Part shown: positions 1-7,064 of the stretch, in pieces
Position numbering within the stretch: position 1 is the stretch's first letter
Layout of the letters: every line of letters starts with the position of its first letter
Origin: Clostridiales bacterium
GTDB taxonomy: Bacteria > Bacillota > Clostridia > TANB77 > CAG-508
DNA length: 19,939 nucleotides
NCBI GenBank assembly: GCA_003518755.1
Contig: DOYA01000052.1
Span: 1 to 19,939, forward strand
Direction of reading: 5' to 3'
Translations under genes and position numbers: made by a program
The notes under the pieces: model-generated
What the model saw: the letters and a program-made list of their open reading frames with translations, nothing else
What the model was told of the DNA's origin: nothing
The model's database searches: none

Positions 1-31
1 ATTAAAGATGGTTCTTTTTTACAAATCAATG

Positions 32-148
32 AAAATAACTAATCCTGTTTAACCGCCCATCATTTTTTAAAATCCTATGGTACCCCCTTTAGGGATACCC
101 ACCATACGGATTTTAAAAAACGAAATGCTGACGCGGATTAGTTATTTT
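32..148. repeat. 117-bp palindromic (MITE-like) element, copy 1
   Basis: Outer arms AAAATAACTAATCC (32-45) and its exact reverse complement (135-148) bracket an interior that is itself nearly self-complementary: a roughly 20-bp arm ending in AAAATCCTATGG pairs with CCATACGGATTTT, around a small centre near CCCTTTAGGG. The whole unit would fold into one long, slightly bulged hairpin. A second copy lies at 18122-18238 in the opposite orientation and differs at only two positions by my alignment. No coding capacity. A miniature transposable element or a structured extragenic repeat is the best reading. Confidence 0.85.
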
Positions 149-226
149 TTTATTATTTTTCAAAAAAGTACCCGTCATTACTGTTAACATAACATTTGCA
201 AAAAAGGACCGTCCCCAAATGAAAAA
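149..226. repeat. degenerate AAAAAAGTACCC / GGACCGTCCCC modules beside the palindrome
   Basis: Right of the palindrome are CAAAAAAGTACCCG (about 164-177) and GCAAAAAAGGACCGTCCCC (about 198-216). Just left of it, at about 9-24, is ATGGTTCTTTTTTACA, a diverged inverted counterpart. The same modules flank the second palindrome (18051-18300), and a relative occurs at 9785-9796. They look like remnants of a dispersed extragenic repeat family into which, or with which, the palindrome moved. No gene is evident between 1 and 226. Confidence 0.55.
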
Positions 227-1120
227 TTATTCAACTTTTTTTATAAATGATTCTATACTTGTTGTTCCAGATATTCTTACTCTTGGAAGCTCATATTTAG
301 ATGCTCCTTTTTTTACTCTTCCACCTTGTGTAGTAAATGCAAGTTTAAAACCAGTATCTTTTAAAGCTTTTTTATCTAATTCATTATATTGTCCAAATGG
401 ATAGCAAAAAATATTTGAGCCACCTAAAACATCTTGAGATGCTTTTAAATCTTCTACCATTTTTTCATAGCTCCATGATAACATTACACCTTTTCCATTA
501 GAACCACCTTTATGCATATCATAAGAATGTGATTGATAGCTTATATTATTTTCTTTATTTTGAGCTACATCTCCATACCAATATGCAACTACAAAAGATG
601 TTGCTTTCACATTATACTTTTGTATTATAGGAACTCCAAGTTCAAAAAATGAAGGGTCTCCATCATCTACTGTTATAACAACACTTTTTTCTGGAAGTTC
701 AGTTTTTCCATCAATATAGTTTTCTACTTCTTCCCATGTTGGAAAATAATAATCATTTTCAGATAAATATTTTATTTGTTGTTCAAAATCATTTATTTCT
801 ATCCAATTTCCATCTTGAGGCTCTCTTTCATTTTTGTCATAGAAAAAATGATACATTAAAACAGGTAACCCACTATCAGACAGGTATTTTCCATTTTCTA
901 ATCTTTCTTCCAATTCAGTTTTTTCTGAAATAACAGTTTCTTCTTTTTTTAAATCCTTTTCTTCACTAACACTATCATTTAAATCGCTTGTGATATTTGA
1001 TGGTTCAGTTTTATTATTTTTAGATTTGTTATTATATAATATAATGGTTCCAATAATAGCTCCTAAGATAATAATGAAAAATAATACTTTTTTTACATTT
1101 AAACTCTTTTTCTTACTCAT
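227..1120 (-). CDS. membrane-anchored polysaccharide deacetylase (NodB / CE4 family)
   Basis: 297 residues. A short basic start is followed by one membrane segment (about residues 11-30), a charged Asn/Ser/Glu/Lys-rich linker to about 80, and a NodB-homology domain from about 85 to the end. CE4 motifs are visible: VDDGD (D152/D153) for the TFDDG motif, H198 and H203 in HSYDMH as metal-binding histidines, and YPFG at 240-243. The family removes N-acetyl groups from GlcNAc residues of peptidoglycan or exopolysaccharide, with the catalytic domain outside the cell; which polymer is used here cannot be told. The start is supported by an AGGGGA ribosome binding site 7-8 bases upstream. A consensus promoter lies 38 bases upstream. 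It is transcribed divergently from the recombinase and appears monocistronic. The domain is of normal length and looks active. Confidence 0.9.
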   Translation of the reverse strand: MSKKKSLNVKKVLFFIIILGAIIGTIILYNNKSKNNKTEPSNITSDLNDSVSEEKDLKKEETVISEKTELEERLENGKYLSDSGLPVLMYHFFYDKNEREPQDGNWIEINDFEQQIKYLSENDYYFPTWEEVENYIDGKTELPEKSVVITVDDGDPSFFELGVPIIQKYNVKATSFVVAYWYGDVAQNKENNISYQSHSYDMHKGGSNGKGVMLSWSYEKMVEDLKASQDVLGGSNIFCYPFGQYNELDKKALKDTGFKLAFTTQGGRVKKGASKYELPRVRISGTTSIESFIKKVE

Positions 1121-1157
1121 AATATATCCCCTATTCCTTTGTAATTTTATCTTTTGT

Positions 1158-1186
1158 ATTATATCAAATAGATAGTTTTATGTCAA
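1158..1186 (-). promoter_or_regulatory. sigma-A promoter of the deacetylase gene
   Basis: Read on the minus strand: TTGACA (1181-1186), a 17-base spacer, TATAAT (1158-1163). Both hexamers are perfect consensus. Transcription would start about 30 bases before the deacetylase ATG. Its -35 box mirrors the -35 box of the divergent promoter at 1215-1220. Confidence 0.85.
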
Positions 1187-1214
1187 AAATCTCCGGTACC
1201 AGTGATAACACCCT

Positions 1215-1243
1215 TTGACATTTTTTTTACAAAACTATATAAT
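1215..1243 (+). promoter_or_regulatory. sigma-A promoter reading into the 28-bp inverted-repeat cassette and recombinase
   Basis: TTGACA (1215-1220), a 17-base spacer, TATAAT (1238-1243): a perfect consensus promoter. The expected start point (about 1250) coincides with the first base of the left inverted arm at 1252, so the transcript would begin with that arm and carry a roughly 200-base leader before the recombinase start codon. Confidence 0.85.
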
Positions 1244-1251
1244 ATATTTAC

Positions 1252-1421
1252 AACTCATAGCTAGATAATATATATTAATGAATGGATGAGTTCGACCCTT
1301 GTAGTAGTCAGTTATTATTTACTCGTTCTGATTATGGTTAATAAATTATAGCTTAGTACAAAGTCAAGCCAACTTGGAGAACGGAAGAAATGAATTAATA
1401 TATATTATCTAGCTATGAGTT
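1252..1421. repeat. cassette with perfect 28-bp inverted arms between promoter and recombinase gene
   Basis: The arm at 1252-1279 (starting AACTCATAGCTAGATAAT) is the exact reverse complement of 1394-1421. The 114 bases between the arms are less A+T-rich than the flanks and have no long reading frame. The 9-base sequence TATAATATA occurs just outside both arms (1238-1246 and 1421-1429), separated from the left arm by five bases; it could be a target-site duplication or simple A+T-rich coincidence. Three readings are possible: a miniature transposable element, an invertible DNA segment acted on by the neighbouring tyrosine recombinase, or a structured 5' leader RNA closed by a 28-bp stem. The sequence alone does not decide. 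Confidence 0.8.
1345..1372 (-). promoter_or_regulatory. possible internal minus-strand promoter inside the inverted-repeat cassette
   Basis: On the minus strand TTGGCT (1367-1372) is followed after 16 bases by a perfect TATAAT (1345-1350). In the present orientation it points left, towards the deacetylase. If the 114-bp interior were inverted it would point at the recombinase. The -35 box matches only 4 of 6 positions, so this is tentative. Confidence 0.35.
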
Positions 1422-1455
1422 ATAATATAATAATAAATAAATCTGGAGGAAAATT

Positions 1456-2439
1456 ATGATTGAAAGAAATAATAATCCTGATTATTTGAATAGTTTTTTA
1501 GATTATATGGTTACAATACAAAATAAATCACCTAATACTGTCAAAGAATATAATTATGATTTAGCTACATTTTTAAAATTTTTAAAAATACATTTTAAAC
1601 TAACAGATGAAACAGAATTAGAAAATATTACCTATAATGATATTACATTAGATACTATAAAAAAAGTTAAATTAGATGATTTACATGCCTTTTTAGCATA
1701 TCTAACATCTAATTTTAAAAGTAAAGCTGCAACAAGGTCAAGAAAAGTTTCGAGCCTTAGAATGTTCTTTAATTATTTATGTATGAAAAATATTATAGAA
1801 ATAAATCCAAGTCAAAACCTGGAAACTCCTAAACTTGATAGAAGATTACCCAAATATTTAACACTAGAACAAAGCAGAAAATTATTAAATGTTTCTTCTA
1901 ATGAGGATAAGAGAAATCCTGAAAGAGATCATGCAATTACTACTTTATTTTTAAATTGTGGTATGCGTCTTGCAGAACTAGTTGGAATAAATATTCAAGA
2001 TATAAACTTTGAAGAAAATCAAATGACTGTTATTGGAAAAGGAAATAAAGAAAGAACTATTTATTTAAATAAAGCATGTATTAAAGCAATTAAAGAATAT
2101 ATGCTTGTTAGACCAAAAGAAGGAATAAAAAAAGATTCAAAGAATTCTGATAAAGCATTATTTTTAAGCGAAAGACGTCAAAGAATTTCTAGAAGAATGG
2201 TACAGGAAATTATTTATACAGAATTAAAGCAAGCCGGAATTGATTCTCAAAAATACTCTGTACATAAACTTCGTCATACAGCAGCTACACTAATGTATCA
2301 ATATGGTGGTGTTGATATTAGAGCTTTGCAAGAATTACTTGGACATGAAAGTATTTCTACAACTGAAATATATACACATGTAAGTAATCAGCAAGTAAGA
2401 AATGCAGTAGAAAGCAATCCGTTAGCTGATGATAATTAG
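1456..2439 (+). CDS. tyrosine recombinase, XerC/XerD-like
   Basis: 327 residues. An N-terminal SAM-like core-binding domain (about 8-115) precedes a catalytic domain (about 132-315). The catalytic set is complete: R171 in CGMRLAEL, K195 in IGKGNKER, H270 and R273 in HKLRH, H297 in LLGHES, and the nucleophile Y306 in EIYTHV. The family cuts and rejoins DNA through a 3'-phosphotyrosine intermediate, in chromosome dimer resolution (XerC/D at dif), integration or inversion. It is about 25-30 residues longer than standard XerC/XerD, the extra lying in a charged stretch around residues 47-75. The ATG follows GGAGGA with normal spacing. No phage or other integrative genes are nearby. It sits directly downstream of a cassette with 28-bp inverted arms, which may be coincidence or its substrate. 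Housekeeping Xer versus dedicated invertase cannot be separated from sequence alone. Confidence 0.9.
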   Translation: MIERNNNPDYLNSFLDYMVTIQNKSPNTVKEYNYDLATFLKFLKIHFKLTDETELENITYNDITLDTIKKVKLDDLHAFLAYLTSNFKSKAATRSRKVSSLRMFFNYLCMKNIIEINPSQNLETPKLDRRLPKYLTLEQSRKLLNVSSNEDKRNPERDHAITTLFLNCGMRLAELVGINIQDINFEENQMTVIGKGNKERTIYLNKACIKAIKEYMLVRPKEGIKKDSKNSDKALFLSERRQRISRRMVQEIIYTELKQAGIDSQKYSVHKLRHTAATLMYQYGGVDIRALQELLGHESISTTEIYTHVSNQQVRNAVESNPLADDN

Positions 2440-2464
2440 GAAAGAATTCTATAATTCTTTCCTA
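2437..2464. terminator. shared hairpin between convergent genes, containing both stop codons
   Basis: A perfect 12-bp stem (TAGGAAAGAATT at 2437-2448 with 2453-2464) encloses a CTAT loop. The recombinase stop (TAG, 2437-2439) lies in the left arm and the stop of the convergent pyrophosphorylase gene (2449-2451 on the minus strand) in the loop. The plus-strand side is followed by a T-rich stretch only after about ten bases, so intrinsic termination strength is uncertain. Confidence 0.6.
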
Positions 2465-3699
2465 GTCACATTATACTTTTTACAATATAAATCCATTGCA
2501 GTTTCTGGAGTATATTTCCCTGTGAATGCTTTTATTGGAGCAAATTCCTCTTCTTCTTCTACCTCTAGTAATGTAAAATTATTTATATATTTAAATGCAT
2601 CAAAAATAAAATTCTCGAATTTAAAAGAGTTTGGCTCTTTTACAACAACTTTCATTCCTGTTTCATCTATAAAATCATTCTTTTTAAAAGCTCTATGATA
2701 GGGAAGCTTTAATTTGGCAATCTCTAAAAATGTTTTTTTATTAAATAAATGTGATAAAATATTTATTTGATTATAGTTATATTTACCATTTTCATTTTTT
2801 GAATATTTTTGTTCTTCAGTTAAATTACTAGGAGGAATTATATTTACACAATTGTCAACTTTAGCAAATACATAATCTTTGGATTCTAAATCATTTTTAC
2901 AAATCGATTTTGAAGATGCCATTGATTTATTCTGAGCAGTAAGCCCTATAAATAATGGATCAACAATTTCTAATATTATATTATCAATTCCTGATATTGA
3001 AATCCATTCAATATTATTTAAAGTAGTATCTAAATGATAACGTTTGAAAGCTTTAAATACATCACCATTCCCATTTGAAGCTCTTTTAATAGAATAGAGT
3101 TTATTTAATAGTATTCGACCTTCTTTATCCATAATCTCTATCGTATGTTGCTTAAAAAAGTATATTTGATTTTTTGGATAACCAAAATATTTTTTCTCTC
3201 TAAAAAATTTCTTTGTTCCCTCATCATTATCTTCACTTGTCATAATATACCAATTTAAATATATGCCATATTTATTAAATACGTTTTTTAACTTATCACA
3301 TATTAATTCAAATAATGATTTTTTTTCATTAAGAGCTAATTCATAACATCCTTTAGGCCCTTTAAACCCTAGTCTTGTTCCTTGCCCACCTGCAAGGGTT
3401 AAAACAGCAAGTTTATTTTCTTTTATAATACTTTCACCTATTGAAATATATTTTTCTTTTTCTTCATCTGATAAATTAGATTTTGTATAATAATCTATAG
3501 GCGAAATTCTAGATGAATCAATTGAATCATCTCTAAATGAATTTGTGTAAATTCTATTTAATGTTCTAAAATCAGTATTTAAAATTTGATCAATTAAAAT
3601 ACTCTTTTCATTTTCTTCTAGTTTGTCAAAAAAGAATAATAAATGCTCTTGGTTATATTTACTTAATATCTTTTGTGCTTTTTTTAAATTTTTAACCAT
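2449..3699 (-). CDS. UDPGP-family nucleotidyltransferase (UDP-N-acetylhexosamine / UDP-glucose pyrophosphorylase, eukaryotic-type fold)
   Basis: 416 residues from the ATG at 3699. A GTG at 3708 is in frame but falls inside the GAGGTG ribosome binding site, so I prefer the ATG. The nucleotide-binding signature LAGGQGTRLG (about 102-111) is followed by GPKG. Further family-like features are a GNGDVF segment, ISGIDN in the place of the usual VDN, and EEEEEFAPIK near the C terminus, which recalls UAP1-type enzymes. The family makes UDP-sugars from UTP and a sugar 1-phosphate in the cytoplasm; GlcNAc-1-P is a plausible substrate but is not proven. This is distinct from the bacterial GalU and GlmU families. 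It is the last gene of a NagZ-phosphoesterase-pyrophosphorylase run, 14 bases after the phosphoesterase stop. Confidence 0.8.
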   Translation of the reverse strand: MVKNLKKAQKILSKYNQEHLLFFFDKLEENEKSILIDQILNTDFRTLNRIYTNSFRDDSIDSSRISPIDYYTKSNLSDEEKEKYISIGESIIKENKLAVLTLAGGQGTRLGFKGPKGCYELALNEKKSLFELICDKLKNVFNKYGIYLNWYIMTSEDNDEGTKKFFREKKYFGYPKNQIYFFKQHTIEIMDKEGRILLNKLYSIKRASNGNGDVFKAFKRYHLDTTLNNIEWISISGIDNIILEIVDPLFIGLTAQNKSMASSKSICKNDLESKDYVFAKVDNCVNIIPPSNLTEEQKYSKNENGKYNYNQINILSHLFNKKTFLEIAKLKLPYHRAFKKNDFIDETGMKVVVKEPNSFKFENFIFDAFKYINNFTLLEVEEEEEFAPIKAFTGKYTPETAMDLYCKKYNVTRKEL

Positions 3700-3713
3700 T
3701 GTATTCACCTCAT

Positions 3714-4460
3714 TTAATTTTTTAAATAAGCAATAATATCATCTTTTGTTGGAATATCAGATTCTTCTATATATTTTATTTCTTTTTCTAAATTATAATA
3801 TACAGATACATTAGAAATTGACATATTCATATTTTTTTGAGAATTAAGTTCTCCTTCTACAATCGTATAAGTTGCTTCTCCTTTATTATATGATGCTCCA
3901 ACACTCCCAGTATTGAAAATTATTTTATCTTCAACTTTAAATATAATTGGCATATGTAAGTGTGCATATCCTATAACATCAGGAATTTTATCATTTTTAG
4001 ATTTGCCAATAAAATCTGTATTTTTAAATAATTCCATTGGATTAATTATTATTTTATTATTATACCTTTTATCATGATTATTATATTCAGGATTATATAT
4101 ATGTTCTAAACTATAAGGTGATGCATGAAATAGCCTAATTAATTTTCCGCTTAGGTAAAACTCATGCATTATTGGTAATTCTCGTAAAAATTTTGCTCTT
4201 TTCTCACCTATTTTCATTCTAGTCCAAAATTGTCTAGTTAATGCCCTTTCTGATGAAAAAATTTCATCACAATTACCTTTTAAAATAACATCACATTTTT
4301 CTTTTATAATATCAATTACAATATCAGGATTTACACTCTTTGATACAATATCACCTAAACAGTAAATCTTTGATATATTTCTTTTTTCGATATCTTCTAA
4401 TACCGCTTCTAATGCTGTTAAATTTGCATGAACATCACCAATTAATGCTATTTTATCCAT
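3714..4460 (-). CDS. calcineurin-like metallophosphoesterase (YfcE/Metallophos_2 type)
   Basis: 248 residues. Metal-binding motifs appear in family order: GDVHAN (about 8-13), GDIV (about 36-39), GNCDE (the GNHD equivalent, about 82-86), a lone H in FHASPYS, and GYAHLH (the GHTH equivalent), then NTGSVG. Such enzymes hydrolyse phosphomono- or diesters with a di-metal centre. The small soluble form without signal peptide suggests a cytoplasmic phosphatase or phosphodiesterase of unknown substrate. The start codon overlaps the end of the preceding glucosaminidase gene by 8 bases, and a GGAG site lies inside that gene, so the two are almost certainly co-translated. The third motif has Cys instead of the more common His (GNCD); this variant is common in the YfcE-like branch, as I recall it. 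Confidence 0.85.
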   Translation of the reverse strand: MDKIALIGDVHANLTALEAVLEDIEKRNISKIYCLGDIVSKSVNPDIVIDIIKEKCDVILKGNCDEIFSSERALTRQFWTRMKIGEKRAKFLRELPIMHEFYLSGKLIRLFHASPYSLEHIYNPEYNNHDKRYNNKIIINPMELFKNTDFIGKSKNDKIPDVIGYAHLHMPIIFKVEDKIIFNTGSVGASYNKGEATYTIVEGELNSQKNMNMSISNVSVYYNLEKEIKYIEESDIPTKDDIIAYLKN

Positions 4461-5565
4461 TTAGATTTTCTCCATAAACTATATTTCTAATTTCTTGTAT
4501 TTGCTTATTAATTCCATCGATATCTATTTTTTCTTTTGGCATAATATCTGTCAAATTATATTTTTCTTTTAATTCAAGTATTTTTTTTACGCTTTTATCA
4601 ATATAGTAGGGTTTAATTTTTTTGTTTTTAGCTTCATGAACTAGTTTTTTTATTGTAATTTTTTCCCAAAATTCAGGATATCTAAACATAATAATATCGT
4701 TTCCAGCCTGAATAGCTTTTAAAGCAGCTTTTTCATATCCATAAATATTTTGTATTGCTCTCATTTTTAAATCATCTGATATTACTAATCCTTTAAAATT
4801 AAATCGTCTTCTTAGTTCTTTTATAATAAATTCTCTAGAAAGTGAACAAGGAATATATCTTGTTTTATTTTTTATTCTTAAATGTCCAACCAAAACACAC
4901 TCTGCTCCATTTTTAATTAATTCACCAAAAGGCTTTAAATCTGAATTTAATAATTCTTCAAATTTAAATTTTATTTTAGGTGAAAAATAGTGTGAATCTG
5001 ATTTAGCTGCACCATGACCTGGAAAATGCTTTATAACAGGTATTATTCCATTAGACTTATAAATATTAAACTGATTCATACCCATTTTTGTAATAATATT
5101 TATATCTTTACTAAAACTTCTGTCTCCTACTACTGCTCTATTTTCTTCAAATCTGTAGATATCTAAATTAGGTGCAAAATTCATATTATAGCCTGATTTT
5201 TTTAATATCTCTGCTGTAATTAATGCTGCTTTTTTTATACCTTCTTCCCCTAACTTTTCATAAACTTTATAAGGTGCAGGTATATTTAAGAACTCTTTAG
5301 GAATTCTATTTACTCTTCCTCCTTCTTGATCTACAGCAATAAATAAAGGAATCTTGTTAATTTTATTTAATTCTCTTAATTGTTTAATAATTTCTAACAT
5401 TTGTTCATAAGAATCAAAATTTCTCTTGTATAATATTATTCCCCCAACTTTATATTTTTGAATTTGGTCAATATTTCGTTGTGTAATCTTTTTTCCTTCA
5501 AAACCTACAATTAACATTTGTCCAATTTTTTCTTCTAATGAAAGATTTTTTATATCATAAACCAT
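4453..5565 (-). CDS. nagZ: glycoside hydrolase family 3 beta-N-acetylglucosaminidase (NagZ-like)
   Basis: 370 residues forming a (beta/alpha)8 GH3 domain from about residue 8 to 350. The NagZ signature KHFPGHG is at 179-185, followed by the D190-S191-H192 catalytic dyad loop characteristic of GH3 glucosaminidases. SDDL at 263-266 carries the nucleophile aspartate, and VDQEGGRVNR (79-88) binds substrate. There is no signal peptide, so it probably acts on imported muropeptides or GlcNAc-MurNAc in the cytoplasm, releasing GlcNAc during wall recycling. The start is preceded by a strong AAGGAGG. It heads a tight unit with the phosphoesterase (8-base overlap) and the UDP-sugar pyrophosphorylase. 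The C-terminal beta-sandwich found in larger GH3 enzymes is absent, as expected for NagZ. Confidence 0.88.
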   Translation of the reverse strand: MVYDIKNLSLEEKIGQMLIVGFEGKKITQRNIDQIQKYKVGGIILYKRNFDSYEQMLEIIKQLRELNKINKIPLFIAVDQEGGRVNRIPKEFLNIPAPYKVYEKLGEEGIKKAALITAEILKKSGYNMNFAPNLDIYRFEENRAVVGDRSFSKDINIITKMGMNQFNIYKSNGIIPVIKHFPGHGAAKSDSHYFSPKIKFKFEELLNSDLKPFGELIKNGAECVLVGHLRIKNKTRYIPCSLSREFIIKELRRRFNFKGLVISDDLKMRAIQNIYGYEKAALKAIQAGNDIIMFRYPEFWEKITIKKLVHEAKNKKIKPYYIDKSVKKILELKEKYNLTDIMPKEKIDIDGINKQIQEIRNIVYGENLNG

Positions 5566-5608
5566 AAAAAACCTCCTTTTTCTCTTTATTTACATTCAAG
5601 ATTGATTA

Positions 5609-6214
5609 CTAATTCGAATTTTTAAACTCTTCAAATGTTTTTATATGATTATATTGATATATTGATAACCATTTTACGTGTCCAGATTTATTTGTAATTT
5701 CAACAGATATATTTTTTATTGGATACTTATCAAAATCAAATTTTCTAATAAATTCAACTATATTATTATAGCTCTCTTCTAGTTTGTTTTCATCAATTTC
5801 TTTTTTTTCATTAGCAATTTCACAAATTATCATGTTCAAATTATATACATAATCTTTTTTATATGTTATTTTATCCGAAATATAATGTTCTGCATAATAA
5901 TCCATTACTTTTTGGTCAAAGTCCGACTCCAAGCTATGCATTTTAAATTCTAAACTGTAACGATAATTATTGATAACATCAAATTCAATATCATAATATT
6001 TTACATGCCAAATATAATCAGTATATCCGTCTTTCTCTATTCTTTCTGTAGGTGTATCACTAAGTATATAGTTTTTAATACCTATATCATTTTCAATGTA
6101 AGATTTAATATCATCATTAATAGATTTTTGTTTCTTTGAATCTTTAAAAGCAAATTTATAAATTCCAAGCATTACAATAATTAATACTACTAAAAATAAT
6201 ACTCTTTTAAACAT
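5609..6214 (-). CDS. hypothetical membrane-anchored protein
   Basis: 201 residues; I do not recognise a family. One N-terminal membrane segment (about residues 4-21, FKRVLFLVVLIIVMLGIYKF) is followed by a lysine patch and an extracytoplasmic domain rich in Tyr, Asp, Glu and Lys without cysteines in a pattern or catalytic motifs I know. The start is supported by AGGGGA eight bases upstream, the same leader style as the deacetylase gene. A TATAAT sequence on the minus strand at 6275-6280 could be its -10 box, but I see no good -35 box. It ends 43 bases before nagZ, so it may be the first gene of that unit, which would fit a role at the envelope; this is inference only. Confidence 0.6.
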   Translation of the reverse strand: MFKRVLFLVVLIIVMLGIYKFAFKDSKKQKSINDDIKSYIENDIGIKNYILSDTPTERIEKDGYTDYIWHVKYYDIEFDVINNYRYSLEFKMHSLESDFDQKVMDYYAEHYISDKITYKKDYVYNLNMIICEIANEKKEIDENKLEESYNNIVEFIRKFDFDKYPIKNISVEITNKSGHVKWLSIYQYNHIKTFEEFKNSN

Positions 6215-6379
6215 AATAAATTCCCCTATTCTAATCTGATTTTTTTATCAAATAATAGCTTTTGTATTTTAATTATTATAGAAGGTCTATTATTTACAAA
6301 ATAATTATACCAAATTATTATTTTTTTTACAATTAATTTTTATTTTTTTGTACTAAAGAAGAATATAATTATATATAGG

Positions 6380-6407
6380 ACTTTTTGTAGAAATCAATCA
6401 TATTATA
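6380..6407 (+). promoter_or_regulatory. sigma-K-like promoter of dpaB
   Basis: AC (6380-6381), a 17-base gap and CATATTATA (6399-6407) match the sigma-K pattern AC-N16/17-CATAnnnTA. This fits mother-cell expression of dipicolinate synthase. The element is short and the region A+T-rich, so chance matches are possible. Confidence 0.5.
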
Positions 6408-6446
6408 TATAAATATGTAGTTTTGAAAGGAGGAGTTGACTTTAAA

Positions 6447-7025
6447 TTGGAAGTTAAAGGTAAAAAAATAGGTTTTGTACTTACAGGTTCTTTTTGTACC
6501 TTTAGTAAAACAATACCTAAAATGAAAGAATTAATAAAATTAGGAGCAAATATTATTCCGATAATGTCTTATAATAGTTATGAATTAGATACAAAATTTG
6601 GAAAAGCAAAAGATTATATTAAAGAAATTGAAGAAATTTGCAAAAAAGAAATAATTCATACAATCCAAGAAGCGGAGCCTATTGGACCTAAACATTTAAC
6701 AGATATAATGATAGTTGCACCAGCAAGTGGAAATACTATGTCCAAACTTGCTTGTGATATTATAGATACACCAGCTACAATGGCTGTAAAATCACACTTA
6801 AGAAACAATTTGCCTGTTGTAATTGCACCTTCTACAAATAATGGTTTAGGTGCAAATCTTGTTAGTATTGGTAAATTAATTAATAGAAAAAATTATTATT
6901 TTGTTCCATTCAGACAAGATAACCCAATTACAAAACCTAGGTCTATTGTTTTTGATTCTAATTATATTATAAAAACAATAGAAGCAGCTTTAAATGGAGA
7001 ACAAATCGAACCAATACTTCTTTAA
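6447..7025 (+). CDS. dpaB: dipicolinate synthase subunit B (SpoVFB/DpaB)
   Basis: 192 residues from TTG at 6447. An earlier in-frame TTG at 6423 precedes AAAGGAGGA (6426-6434), which must be the ribosome binding site, so the later start is preferred; it yields the family-typical beginning EVKGKKIGFVLTGSFCTF. Other family hallmarks are the flavoprotein-like fold with VAPASGNTMSKLA and TPATMAVKSHLRNN in the middle, then PVVIAPSTNNGLG. With subunit A it converts a dihydrodipicolinate-pathway intermediate to dipicolinic acid in the mother cell; the acid is then loaded into the forespore. The upstream sigma-K-like element agrees. Oddity: dpaA, normally immediately upstream in Bacillus and many clostridia, is missing here, and the upstream gene is a divergent hypothetical. 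Confidence 0.92.
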   Translation: MEVKGKKIGFVLTGSFCTFSKTIPKMKELIKLGANIIPIMSYNSYELDTKFGKAKDYIKEIEEICKKEIIHTIQEAEPIGPKHLTDIMIVAPASGNTMSKLACDIIDTPATMAVKSHLRNNLPVVIAPSTNNGLGANLVSIGKLINRKNYYFVPFRQDNPITKPRSIVFDSNYIIKTIEAALNGEQIEPILL

Positions 7026-7064
7026 AGATAAAACCGTAATATTTCCTAATTATATTATACTTTA

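Noticed and set aside
1252..1421. The 28-bp arms as chromosomal dif sites
   Set aside because: The A+T core (CTAG..AATATATATTA) vaguely resembles Firmicute dif, but the conserved XerD-side half is not there and dif occurs once, not as an inverted pair.
1252..1455. Known riboswitch or T-box in the recombinase leader
   Set aside because: I find no conserved riboswitch core or T-box sequence; only the closing stem is convincing.
1456..2439. Integrase of a resident prophage or integrative element
   Set aside because: No phage, plasmid or conjugation genes and no tRNA attachment site are visible nearby; surrounding genes are core-type.
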